Translations under genes and position numbers: made by a program | Assembly (NCBI GenBank): GCA_021818925.1 | Contig: JAKASU010000001.1 | Coordinates: forward strand, 522,911-586,910 | Length of the DNA stretch: 64,000 bases | Direction of reading: 5' to 3' | Origin: Microcaldota archaeon | GTDB lineage: Archaea; Micrarchaeota; Micrarchaeia; Micrarchaeales; CABMGC01 | In this document: piece after piece, positions 1 to 7,298 of the stretch | Numbering within the stretch: the stretch's first letter is position 1 | How the letters are laid out: every line of letters begins with the position of its first letter | Notes under the pieces: model-generated | Database searches by the model: none | What the model saw: only the letters and a program-made list of their open reading frames with translations | Told to the model about the DNA's origin: nothing

Positions 1-7
1 AAAGGAA

Positions 8-364
8 GTGACAGAAGCGGCGAAATCGCTCAAACCGCAAGAGAGAAGGGTGCCGCTTAGCGCGCGCCCCGGTTCCTACGCGTGGATAGAGAAGCTACTC
101 GAAACTCCGATAGCTGACGTTAGGCACAGGTCGGTCAACCTCATCTTGGCCCCGTATCTTGTGAACGTCAAGGGCCTCGATGAGGAGAGCGCGGCAAAGG
201 TTATAATAGACTACATCGAAAGGTGCAAGACGATAAACCCGAACACGAAGATCAACGAATCGTACATAAGATACCAATGCAAATACGCCAAGAACAAGGG
301 CATGAGACCCCTTTCCATGGCGAAGGCAAAGGACCTGCTAAAGGAGGTCGCGGAATTCGAGTGA
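8..364 (+). CDS. priX: PriX-like DNA primase accessory subunit (possibly truncated at window start)
   Basis: The 118-residue product matches the small helical primase domain PriX, which assists PriS/PriL in primer synthesis. What is seen: WIEKLLETPIADVRHR near residues 26-41, ILAPYLVNVKGL near 46-57 and a C-terminal KNKGMRPLSM, the usual order of the family. The first start codon in view is a GTG at position 8, but the frame stays open to the window edge, so the true start may lie outside. The stop is followed four bases later by a zinc-finger gene on the same strand. PriS is encoded at about 21 kb, so the primase subunits are not clustered. The family assignment is by motif recognition only. 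Confidence 0.7.
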   Translation: MTEAAKSLKPQERRVPLSARPGSYAWIEKLLETPIADVRHRSVNLILAPYLVNVKGLDEESAAKVIIDYIERCKTINPNTKINESYIRYQCKYAKNKGMRPLSMAKAKDLLKEVAEFE

Positions 365-368
365 GCAG

Positions 369-527
369 ATGGAGGTGAGGAAATCTATAGGGATGTGCCA
401 CATATGCGGAATGCTTGCGTCAAACTCGTGCACCAACTGCGGCAAACTGGCGTGCGACAAGGACTTCGACACGAAGATGGGAATCTGCATGGCGTGCAGG
501 CGCGGCCGCGTGCTCAGCAAGAGCTAG
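369..527 (+). CDS. Small zinc-finger protein (52 aa)
   Basis: A short ORF starting with ATG four bases after the primase gene and ending in TAG. The product has paired cysteines in the order CHIC (9-12), CTNC (21-24), then C29 and CMAC (40-43), a treble-clef or zf-HIT-like arrangement that would bind one or two zinc ions. Archaea carry many such single-domain fingers of unknown role. Its stop overlaps the stop of the convergent gene: the tetranucleotide CTAG at 524-527 supplies TAG to both strands. Cotranscription with the primase gene is likely from the spacing. Its partner cannot be read from the sequence. Confidence 0.75.
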   Translation: MEVRKSIGMCHICGMLASNSCTNCGKLACDKDFDTKMGICMACRRGRVLSKS

Positions 528-790
528 CCTTCCTTGAAATCCATTGCACTGGTTCCGTGCGGAAACGCCTTGCCGTTCGGCGCCTCTGCGGGCAGGCCCA
601 TTTCCTCTGATATCTTTGAGAGCTCGGCGAGCTCTATCTGCCTGTCTGTGAACAGTTCCACATACTCTATGTTGCCCATCTTTGCCTTCCTGACCCGAAA
701 CGTAATCTGCTGGAACATGCCGCTGCGGCTGACGCGCAGTTTGATCGCACCCTGCCTGATTATCTCCTTGGCCTTGGCTGAAAGCTCCAA
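524..790 (-). CDS. Conserved-looking hypothetical protein (88 aa)
   Basis: I do not recognise this gene. The 88-residue product is soluble and mixed alpha/beta, with a basic N-terminal half (KLRVSRSGMFQQITFRVRK), which could be a small beta-rich domain, and an acidic helix (ELAELSKISEEMG) further on. It has no signal peptide, cysteine or membrane segment. It lies tail-to-tail with the zinc-finger gene and head-to-head with nuoA, so the 64-base gap from 791 to 854 must hold both promoters. Codon use resembles the neighbours, which supports it being real. Confidence 0.6.
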   Translation of the reverse strand: MELSAKAKEIIRQGAIKLRVSRSGMFQQITFRVRKAKMGNIEYVELFTDRQIELAELSKISEEMGLPAEAPNGKAFPHGTSAMDFKEG

Positions 791-815
791 AACATCCCCG
801 TTATCGTTGTAAAAT

Positions 816-828
816 ACATATGAATATT
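816..828 (+). promoter_or_regulatory. Putative TATA region of the nuo operon
   Basis: The A/T-rich stretch at 811-840 in the 64-base gap is the only promoter-like sequence before nuoA. A TATA-like stretch (CATATGAATATTA) lies about 30 bases before the ATG at 855, the spacing expected for a near-leaderless archaeal transcript. The exact box is uncertain. Confidence 0.4.
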
Positions 829-854
829 AACATTTTGAGTTCATAAGCTATTCG

Positions 855-1211
855 ATGGCCGACCAATACCTTGCTCTGCTGATTTTCGCCGCGATAGCGG
901 TATTAGTGCCTCTGTCAACGCTTCTTTTCTCAAGGATGGTGAGACCCAACACCGAGGAGAACGACGTTAAGACGCTCACATACGAGAGCGCGGAGCAGAG
1001 CGTCGGGCAGCACGTGGAGATAATGCACGAGTACCTGCATTACTTCATAGCTTTTCTTGCGTTTGAGATAGTGGGGGTCATAGTGCTTATATGGTCGACA
1101 TTCAGCCGCGGGGCGCAGATTGGAAGCGGCATGTACATGGTTTTCCTGATGATATTCGGATTCGTGTTTGAGGTTTTCCTGCTTGCGATAAGCAGGAGCG
1201 GGGTGAAATGA
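855..1211 (+). CDS. nuoA: NADH-quinone oxidoreductase subunit A
   Basis: Membrane subunit A of complex I, which helps join the quinone-binding arm to the proton-pumping membrane arm. The 118-residue protein has three predicted membrane helices (about 7-28, 62-85 and 92-112) with a polar loop after the first, containing the TYESAEQSVGQ stretch that corresponds to the conserved acidic loop of the family. It is the first gene of a tight operon. Its stop codon overlaps the next small ORF (ATGATG around 1208), suggesting coupled translation. Confidence 0.93.
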   Translation: MADQYLALLIFAAIAVLVPLSTLLFSRMVRPNTEENDVKTLTYESAEQSVGQHVEIMHEYLHYFIAFLAFEIVGVIVLIWSTFSRGAQIGSGMYMVFLMIFGFVFEVFLLAISRSGVK

Positions 1212-1351
1212 TGGAAGTTTTGAGATGCGGATGCAAGATAGAAGAGGGCAGGTTCATGGTGGGAGATGATTGCGCGTACTGCAAGGAGTGCAACGCGATG
1301 GCGGAGATGCATCCTTTTGGAGAGAAGAGGCTGGCTGATTTCGTTATGTGA
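1208..1351 (+). CDS. 47-aa cysteine-rich protein inside the nuo operon
   Basis: A short ORF overlapping the end of nuoA (ATG at 1208, with a second ATG at 1211) and stopping four bases before the nuoB start. The product has five cysteines in 47 residues: RCGCK near residues 6-10, then C22, C25 and C28 in DDCAYCKECN. This spacing could hold zinc or an iron-sulfur cluster. I know of no complex I subunit of this form at this place. Position and overlap indicate cotranslation with nuoA and nuoB, so it may be an accessory subunit or assembly factor; that is inference. Confidence 0.7.
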   Translation: MMEVLRCGCKIEEGRFMVGDDCAYCKECNAMAEMHPFGEKRLADFVM

Positions 1352-1355
1352 TCAA

Positions 1356-1925
1356 ATGGAAGAAGCTCCGTACGAAAAGGAAAGGTTCCTCAACGCCGAG
1401 ATGGAGATGAGCAAGCTCGTAAAGGCGTCGATGCATAAATATGAGGCAAAGCCGAACGTCATGTTCGCAAAGTTCTCGGATATCTCGAAGGCCATGTCAA
1501 AGGGGCTTATCGAGTGGTCTAGGATAAGGTCACTGTGGCCGCTGCAGTTCGGGCTTTCGTGCTGCGCGATGGAGCTGATGAACTTCGGATCTGCAAGAAT
1601 CGACGCCGAGAGACGCGGCTTCCTTTTCTTCAGGGCCACTCCGAGGCAGGCTGACGTGATGGTCGTTGCTGGCTGGGTCACAAAGTCTATGGTTCCGGAG
1701 ATAAAGAGGCTGTACGAGCAGATGCTCAGGCCGCGATACGTCATAGCGTTCGGCGAGTGCGCAACCTGCGGAGGACCCTGGTGGGAGAGCTACAATATAA
1801 TCCAGGGGATAGACCAGGTCTTGCCTGTTGACGTTTACGTTGTTGGCTGCCCGCCGAAACCGGAGAACCTCTACGCAGGCTTCATTAAACTGCAGAAGAA
1901 GATCGGTGGGGAGATTGAAGACTGA
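1356..1925 (+). CDS. nuoB: NADH-quinone oxidoreductase subunit B
   Basis: Soluble subunit that carries the terminal 4Fe-4S cluster N2, from which electrons pass to quinone. The cluster ligands are visible: adjacent cysteines in LSCCAME, a cysteine in GECATCGGPWW and one in VVGCPPKPE. The open frame extends upstream to 1266, but the ATG at 1356 follows directly after the stop of the small Cys-rich ORF and gives a product of 189 residues, normal for the family. The long upstream extension overlaps another gene and is not conserved-looking. A basic N-terminal stretch precedes the core. Confidence 0.93.
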   Translation: MEEAPYEKERFLNAEMEMSKLVKASMHKYEAKPNVMFAKFSDISKAMSKGLIEWSRIRSLWPLQFGLSCCAMELMNFGSARIDAERRGFLFFRATPRQADVMVVAGWVTKSMVPEIKRLYEQMLRPRYVIAFGECATCGGPWWESYNIIQGIDQVLPVDVYVVGCPPKPENLYAGFIKLQKKIGGEIED

Positions 1926-2286
1926 ACGCAACGAACTTGTGCAGGTCGCCAAGAGCCTGAAGACGCAGGGCTACTCCTACCTCGTGAAGATAACAGCTGT
2001 CGACTACGAGAAGTACCTCGATGTTTTGTACTTCCTGAGGAACATGCCTGCTGGAAAGGATGAGGTACTGGAGGTGCAGATCGACCCAGCAGACGCCTGG
2101 GTCCCAACGCTGATGGGCGAGTTCGAGGCAGCTGACTGGTACGAGCGTGAGTTGTTTGAGATGTTCGGGATAGAGGTGAAGGGCAGGAGTATGGAGAGGC
2201 TGCTGCTGGAGAAGTGGAATGGCACCGGAGCCCCTCTACGCAAGAACTTCACGTGGAACGCGCCCTACGAAACGGAGGGAAGCTGA
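1915..2286 (+). CDS. nuoC: NADH-quinone oxidoreductase subunit C
   Basis: Peripheral-arm subunit (30 kDa family) that packs against NuoD. I place the start at the TTG at 1915, inside the last codons of nuoB and preceded by a GGTGGGG ribosome-binding site; this gives 123 residues. The frame is open further upstream, but that part is an overlap artefact of nuoB. The family signature is seen in EFEAADWYERELFEMFGIE, the conserved acidic/aromatic segment. The protein is short against typical 150-200 residues, having lost most of the C-terminal extension. Confidence 0.88.
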   Translation: MKTERNELVQVAKSLKTQGYSYLVKITAVDYEKYLDVLYFLRNMPAGKDEVLEVQIDPADAWVPTLMGEFEAADWYERELFEMFGIEVKGRSMERLLLEKWNGTGAPLRKNFTWNAPYETEGS

Positions 2287-3380
2287 TGGCGATAACAAGG
2301 ATAAACATAGGACCGGTGCACCCGAGCACGCATGGGGTCATCAGGCTTGTCGCCGACATAGACGGAGACACAGTTGTCAACCTCGAGCCCCACATAGGCT
2401 TCCTTCACAGGGGCGTGGAGAAGCTCGTAGAGACGAGAATGTACATGCAGAGTCCGCCGTACATGGAGAAGCTTGATTACGTCGCTCCGATGTCCTATGA
2501 CGAGGCGTACGTGGCCGCGGTAGAGAAGGCGATGGGGGTGGAGGTGAAGGAACGCGCGATGTGGGTGCGTACGATACTCCTTGAGCTGCAGAGGATAGCA
2601 AGCCACCTGCTCTGGCTTGGCACAATGGCAAACGACGTCGGCCAGTTCTTCACCGTGTTCATGTGGTGCTTCAAGGACAGGGATCTTATACTGAGGCTTC
2701 TTGAGGAGGCTTCGGGGGCGAGGATGTTCTATGTCAACATGAGGATAGGCGGGCTGATAAGGGACCTGCCACCCGGGTTTGATGACAGGGCGAGAGAGAC
2801 GCTCAACTACATGGAAAAGCGCATCGGTGAGTACGAGGACTTCCTTGAGAAGAATCCGATATTCATTGAGAGGATGAGGGGCGTGGGAGTGATGAACCGC
2901 GACAAGGCGATAGAGCTGGGGGTCACGGGGCCGGTGCTGCGGGGTTCGGGGGTAAGCTACGATGTCAGGAAAGACAACCCGTATTACGTATACGACAAGC
3001 TAAACTTTGAGCCGCAGGCCAGGAGCGAAGGGGACTGCTTCGCAAGATACAAAGTGAGGATGCTTGAGATGCGGGAGAGCATCAAGCTGGTAAAAGACGC
3101 GCTCTCGAAGATGCCCGGCGGTGACGCGCTGGGCATGCAGGTCAGGCTTATACTTCCGAGCGCGAAGAATAGGGAGGTTACGCTTAGCAGGGAAATGCCT
3201 AGGGGCGAGTGCATGATGTACATGGTAGCAGATCCACAAAAGCCCTACAGGCTCTCGATAAGGTCGCCGTCGTTCATCAACCTCGCTGCGCTGAATGAGA
3301 TTGCAAAAGGCTGCAGGACCGCTGACATATTCGCAATAATGGGCAGCCTCGACCTGGTGATGGGCGACGCTGACAGGTGA
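2286..3380 (+). CDS. nuoD: NADH-quinone oxidoreductase subunit D
   Basis: The 49 kDa-type subunit, related to [NiFe]-hydrogenase large subunits, which forms the quinone pocket with NuoB. Signatures: GPVHPSTHGV near the N-terminus, HIGFLHRGVEK, and MPRGECMMY with SPSFINL near the C-terminus. The hydrogenase nickel-binding cysteines are absent, as expected for complex I. The ATG at 2286 overlaps the nuoC stop by one base. The product of 364 residues is somewhat shorter than bacterial forms (about 400). An earlier in-frame ATG at 2214 lies inside nuoC and is rejected. Confidence 0.94.
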   Translation: MAITRINIGPVHPSTHGVIRLVADIDGDTVVNLEPHIGFLHRGVEKLVETRMYMQSPPYMEKLDYVAPMSYDEAYVAAVEKAMGVEVKERAMWVRTILLELQRIASHLLWLGTMANDVGQFFTVFMWCFKDRDLILRLLEEASGARMFYVNMRIGGLIRDLPPGFDDRARETLNYMEKRIGEYEDFLEKNPIFIERMRGVGVMNRDKAIELGVTGPVLRGSGVSYDVRKDNPYYVYDKLNFEPQARSEGDCFARYKVRMLEMRESIKLVKDALSKMPGGDALGMQVRLILPSAKNREVTLSREMPRGECMMYMVADPQKPYRLSIRSPSFINLAALNEIAKGCRTADIFAIMGSLDLVMGDADR

Positions 3381-3384
3381 GCCG

Positions 3385-4383
3385 ATGTCGGATTTGAACA
3401 CAATAGTTTCCACGTATCTCGGCGTTAGCGGGATTCTGGCGGAGATTATAGGGATCGTGGCTTACGCTGTCGCTGTATCGATACTCATAGTCGCTTTTGA
3501 CTACGTATTCGGATGGGTTGAGAGGAAAACTATAGCGAAGATACAGAAGAGGCATGGCCCGACATACGCGGGCAAGTACGGGATACTGCAGAACATGGCA
3601 GACTTCGTAAAACTGCTTTCTAAGGAACACGTGGTACCAAAGAGGGCTGACAAGCTCCTGTTCCTGCCCACCATACCTGCCATGCTTGCGCTGTCAGTAT
3701 TCCTGATCTTCTTGATTCCGCTGACACCGGAATTGATAGAGACCAACATAGGGTTGGGGCTGCTAGTGATTCTGGTGCTTCTCTCATTCATGCCATTGAT
3801 AATCTTTGCAAACGGGTTCGGAAGCGGGAACAAGTTTGCTGCGATAAGCGCCCAGAGATCTGTCGTAATGCTCCTGAGCTACGAGATACCTCTGGTTTTC
3901 GTCATCGCCGCGGTGGGCGTGCTGGCGAACGGTTACACGCTTTCCGGCATTATGAGCGCGCAGAATCATTGGTGGTTCGTTTTCCTGATGCCGATCGGCT
4001 TCTTCGTCTTCTTCATAGTAATGCTTGCGGAGCTTGAGAGGCCACCGTTCGACATGCGCGAGGCAGATAACGAGCTCATCGCTGGCTGGCTCACCGATGT
4101 GAGCGCGCCGTACTACACGCTCGCACTGTTCCTCGATTACACGAGGATGTTCCTTGGCAGCCTCCTTATAGCCATACTCTTCTTCGGAGGTTGGAACGGG
4201 CCGGTGCTGCCTCCCGTGGTCTGGCTTCTGCTCAAGGTTTTCATAATCAGCTTCTTCATAATGATAGTGAGAGCTACGACCGTGAGGATGAGAATCGACA
4301 GGCTGCTGCGCTTCGGCTGGACCTGGCTGCTCCCGCTATCGCTGCTTAATTTAATACTTATCTATCTATTATTCATCGGGTGA
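3385..4383 (+). CDS. nuoH: NADH-quinone oxidoreductase subunit H
   Basis: Membrane subunit that forms part of the quinone tunnel and couples it to the pumping arm. The 332-residue protein has about eight membrane helices and the family signatures VERKTIAKIQKRHGP near residues 45-60 and ELERPPFDMREADNELIAG near 213-231, whose charged residues line the entry to the quinone site. It starts four bases after nuoD and is followed by the ferredoxin-like nuoI. Confidence 0.95.
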   Translation: MSDLNTIVSTYLGVSGILAEIIGIVAYAVAVSILIVAFDYVFGWVERKTIAKIQKRHGPTYAGKYGILQNMADFVKLLSKEHVVPKRADKLLFLPTIPAMLALSVFLIFLIPLTPELIETNIGLGLLVILVLLSFMPLIIFANGFGSGNKFAAISAQRSVVMLLSYEIPLVFVIAAVGVLANGYTLSGIMSAQNHWWFVFLMPIGFFVFFIVMLAELERPPFDMREADNELIAGWLTDVSAPYYTLALFLDYTRMFLGSLLIAILFFGGWNGPVLPPVVWLLLKVFIISFFIMIVRATTVRMRIDRLLRFGWTWLLPLSLLNLILIYLLFIG

Positions 4384-4390
4384 CAAGATT

Positions 4391-4753
4391 GTGCTGAAGC
4401 CTTTACTCGAAAGCATAAAGAGCCTTGGAGAGGAGCGCTTCACCGTGGAGTTCCCAGAGGAGCGCGAAGCCCTGGACGACCGCGAGAGGTACATGTTCAG
4501 ACTGGACATGGACACGTGCATCAGCTGCTCGGCGTGCGAGCGCATATGCCCGAACAAGACGATAACGATGGTCGAGGTCATAACAGACCGAGGGCCGAAG
4601 GTCATGCCGCAGGTAGGGATAGAGAGATGCCTCTTCTGCGGGCTGTGCGAGGAGGTATGCCCTCCCAAGTGCCTAACGCTTACCAAGGGCTATGATTTCG
4701 AGGCCTACGACAAGAGGAATTACATAAAGAGGCCCGAGGAGCTCAGGGGATAA
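4391..4753 (+). CDS. nuoI: NADH-quinone oxidoreductase subunit I (2x[4Fe-4S])
   Basis: Ferredoxin-like subunit that conducts electrons through clusters N6a and N6b towards NuoB. Two complete motifs are present: CISCSACERICP near residues 35-46 and CLFCGLCEEVCP near 77-88. The start is a GTG at 4391. At 120 residues the protein is compact and lacks the longer N-terminal helix of bacterial forms. As no nuoE, nuoF or nuoG is present, this subunit is the most exposed electron entry point seen in the operon. Confidence 0.93.
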   Translation: MLKPLLESIKSLGEERFTVEFPEEREALDDRERYMFRLDMDTCISCSACERICPNKTITMVEVITDRGPKVMPQVGIERCLFCGLCEEVCPPKCLTLTKGYDFEAYDKRNYIKRPEELRG

Positions 4754-4756
4754 GCT

Positions 4757-5230
4757 ATGGCTCTCGGCTTTTTGGCAATCATACTAGCAATCCTGACCGC
4801 AGCATCAGGAATAGCCATGATACTGCAGAGGAGACTGGTGCATTCGGTGATATTCCTCGCCGTGGCGGCCGCTTTCAGCTCCTTCATCTTTCTTTACCTT
4901 AACCAGGTGCTTGTCGCGCTGCTTCAGCTGCTTGTGTTCGTAGGCGGGCTCTCCACGTATCTGATAGTCGCTGTTGCGAGCGAGGTGAAGCAGGTGAAGA
5001 TAAGGAACGTGGCCGCGTTCTTCATAGCCGCGTTCATAATAGTGGCTGGGCTCATGGCCGCCGTCTTCTCGCTACAGGCACCAACGGGAGGAGGAAATGA
5101 CTTCTCAGCTGCCGCGCAGAACGGCATCTCAACCTACTATCCCGTTCTCTTCATCTCGGTCTTCCTGCTCTTCGCAGCTGCGATAGGCAGCGTCATCGTG
5201 ATAAAGAGATTCACGAAATTGGTGGTTTAG
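4757..5230 (+). CDS. nuoJ: NADH-quinone oxidoreductase subunit J
   Basis: Membrane subunit J, which carries the flexible third helix that transmits the redox signal to the antiporter-like subunits. The 157-residue protein has about five predicted helices, and LNQVLVALLQLLVFVGGLS is the typical glycine-containing helix 3. The start is three bases after nuoI; the stop overlaps the nuoK start at 5230. Confidence 0.9.
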   Translation: MALGFLAIILAILTAASGIAMILQRRLVHSVIFLAVAAAFSSFIFLYLNQVLVALLQLLVFVGGLSTYLIVAVASEVKQVKIRNVAAFFIAAFIIVAGLMAAVFSLQAPTGGGNDFSAAAQNGISTYYPVLFISVFLLFAAAIGSVIVIKRFTKLVV

Positions 5231-5532
5231 TGATAAGCTTCATACTCGTGGCCGCGGTTGCGCTCCTGGGGATAGCGCTTGCGGGAATAATAACGGACAG
5301 GCACTTCATCGTGATCATGCTTGCTGTCGAGCTGATGTTCATCTCAAGCACCATCCTGCTGATGTACTTCTTCTACCATGCAAGCAACCCCGACCCTTCC
5401 GTATTCCCGATGATGGTCTCGATATGGGCTGTCGCTGCCGTGGAGGTCATTGCGCTCATCACCTTCTATGTCTACATGAAGTTCCGCGGGTTCGACTTCG
5501 ACGTTACGAGGCTCTCGAAACTAAAGTGGTGA
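5230..5532 (+). CDS. nuoK: NADH-quinone oxidoreductase subunit K
   Basis: Small antiporter-like membrane subunit of 100 residues with three helices. The conserved membrane glutamates needed for proton transfer are seen in LAVELMFIS (helix 2) and AAVEVIALITFYVY (helix 3). The GTG start at 5230 overlaps the last base of nuoJ, indicating translational coupling. Length is normal for the family. Confidence 0.92.
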   Translation: MISFILVAAVALLGIALAGIITDRHFIVIMLAVELMFISSTILLMYFFYHASNPDPSVFPMMVSIWAVAAVEVIALITFYVYMKFRGFDFDVTRLSKLKW

Positions 5533-5534
5533 AC

Positions 5535-7298
5535 ATGATAGCTTTTGCGCTGTTGGCGCCGTTGCTTGCTGCGATCCTAGCTGTGGCTGCGATCAAGAGC
5601 CACAAGTACGCAAAGTACTTCGCAATCGCAGGATCGCTCCTGAGCCTTGCGCTCTTCCCGCTGATAGACAGCGGCACGGAAAACGTTGGATGGCTCTCGA
5701 TAGGAGGCGTGCAGCTTCCGCTCACTGCCTCGGTGCTCCCGCTGAACTACATGCTGCTCTTTCTTGTGCTGACCATCGGCCCGCTGATAATGATATATTC
5801 GGCGGGCTTCATGGACCTGCCGAGCGAACAGAGGCGCTACTACATAGAGATGCTGGCTTTCGAGGCCGCCATGCTCGCCTTTGCCATGGCCGGCAACTTC
5901 ATCGTGCTCTTCATAGCCTGGGAGTTCCTCAGCATGACAAGCTACCTGCTGATAGGCTTCTGGTACGACAGGGACAAGGCTGCCGCAGCGGCGCGCAAGG
6001 CGATAACGATAATACTGATAGGCGACATAGCCCTGCTCGCTTCGATGGTGATGTTCCAGAACAACTTCGGGAGTCTGCAGTTCAGCGTGATTCTCAACGG
6101 GATCGGCAACGGGGGGCTTACGCTAATTCCGGTAGCTCTGCTCTTCATCGCCATAATGACCAAATCTGCGCAGTTCCCAACAGAGGAATGGTTGGTGGAT
6201 GCGATGGAAGGCCCTACACCAGTATCGGCCTTCCTGCACAGCAGCACGATGGTGAAGGCCGGAGTTTTCGTTGCGCTGGTCCTCTTTCCTCTCTTCGCAG
6301 CTACTGGAATGCTCAACGTCATGCTTGCCGTGGGTGCGATAACCGTGGCTCTGGCCGTGTTCAGTGCGACAAGGTCACGACACGTGAAACGCGTGCTGGC
6401 TTACTCCACGGTGCAGGAACTGGGCTTCATGCTGGTCGCAATAGGCAGCAACGCCCTGCTTGCAGCAGTCTACTTCTTCTTTGCGCAGAGTTTCTATAAG
6501 GCGCTGCTCTTCTTCAGCGCTGGAAGCGCCATGAAGGCCACGGGCAAGGAAGATCTCGCTGACATAACAGGGCTGCAGCGCAATAGGCTCATATACATAA
6601 CCACGATCTTCGGCGCCCTCGCTCTTGCAGGATTCATTCCGTTCGATGGGTTCTTCGCCAACATAGGAATAGACTCCGCTTTCTCTACAAACCTCATAGC
6701 ATATGCGCTTGTGTCGCTTGCCAGCTTGGCGACCAGCTTTTACATCTTCAGGTGGCTCTTCAGCCAGACGAGGAAGGAGGGGAGCGCAAGGGTCTCGCTG
6801 AACTACGCCTCTACGCCGAAGAGCATGAGCTACAGCATGCTCGTCCTTGCCCTTGCCACGCTAGGAGCCAGTGTGGCGTTCTTCATGTTCCCTTCAATGT
6901 TTAGCGGGCTTGGAGGCGGCACGCTGACCATAGGAGCCATAGATGGTGTGGTCGAGACCGTGCTCATCGCGATAGGCGCGTACGTTGGCTTCGTGCTCTA
7001 CAAGCAGAGGAAGAGGAACAGGCTGAAGATGGTGCAGCCGGAAGTTCTGTTCAACACGATCTATTCCGCTGCGCTCATGAACGCATTCTACGCCCACATC
7101 GCTGGTTTTGTTGAGGCGATTGCGAGTGCGGTAGCGTATGCTGACGCGAAGCTCGATGCCGTCTTTGACTGGCTCGGACATATTGCGATGAGAGCTTCGG
7201 GGGAGATGAGGCTCTTCGCAAGCGGAAGCGTGAATGCCTATGTGGCGCTCTTCGCTGCCGGGATGGTGGTGCTGATAATAGTTGTGGTGGCACTATGA
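5535..7298 (+). CDS. nuoL: NADH-quinone oxidoreductase subunit L
   Basis: Distal antiporter-like proton-pumping subunit. The 587-residue protein contains IAWEFLSMTSYLLIGFWY (helix 5 glutamate), FPTEEWLVDAMEGPTPVSA and HSSTMVKAG, the NuoL/Mrp signatures. After about residue 480 comes a basic linker (KQRKRNRLK) followed by a long amphipathic segment and a last membrane helix, matching the lateral helix of NuoL. The ATG at 5535 is two bases after nuoK; an earlier in-frame ATG at 5424 lies inside nuoK and is rejected. The stop overlaps nuoN. Confidence 0.93.
   Translation: MIAFALLAPLLAAILAVAAIKSHKYAKYFAIAGSLLSLALFPLIDSGTENVGWLSIGGVQLPLTASVLPLNYMLLFLVLTIGPLIMIYSAGFMDLPSEQRRYYIEMLAFEAAMLAFAMAGNFIVLFIAWEFLSMTSYLLIGFWYDRDKAAAAARKAITIILIGDIALLASMVMFQNNFGSLQFSVILNGIGNGGLTLIPVALLFIAIMTKSAQFPTEEWLVDAMEGPTPVSAFLHSSTMVKAGVFVALVLFPLFAATGMLNVMLAVGAITVALAVFSATRSRHVKRVLAYSTVQELGFMLVAIGSNALLAAVYFFFAQSFYKALLFFSAGSAMKATGKEDLADITGLQRNRLIYITTIFGALALAGFIPFDGFFANIGIDSAFSTNLIAYALVSLASLATSFYIFRWLFSQTRKEGSARVSLNYASTPKSMSYSMLVLALATLGASVAFFMFPSMFSGLGGGTLTIGAIDGVVETVLIAIGAYVGFVLYKQRKRNRLKMVQPEVLFNTIYSAALMNAFYAHIAGFVEAIASAVAYADAKLDAVFDWLGHIAMRASGEMRLFASGSVNAYVALFAAGMVVLIIVVVAL

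Noticed and set aside
1266-1355. Upstream start for nuoB
   Set aside because: The extra 30 codons overlap the Cys-rich ORF and do not fit the family; the ATG at 1356 gives normal length.
5690-6499. Open frame of 269 codons on the plus strand
   Set aside because: It overlaps nuoL in another frame; Arg/His/Gly-rich and without membrane helices, while nuoL fits its family throughout.
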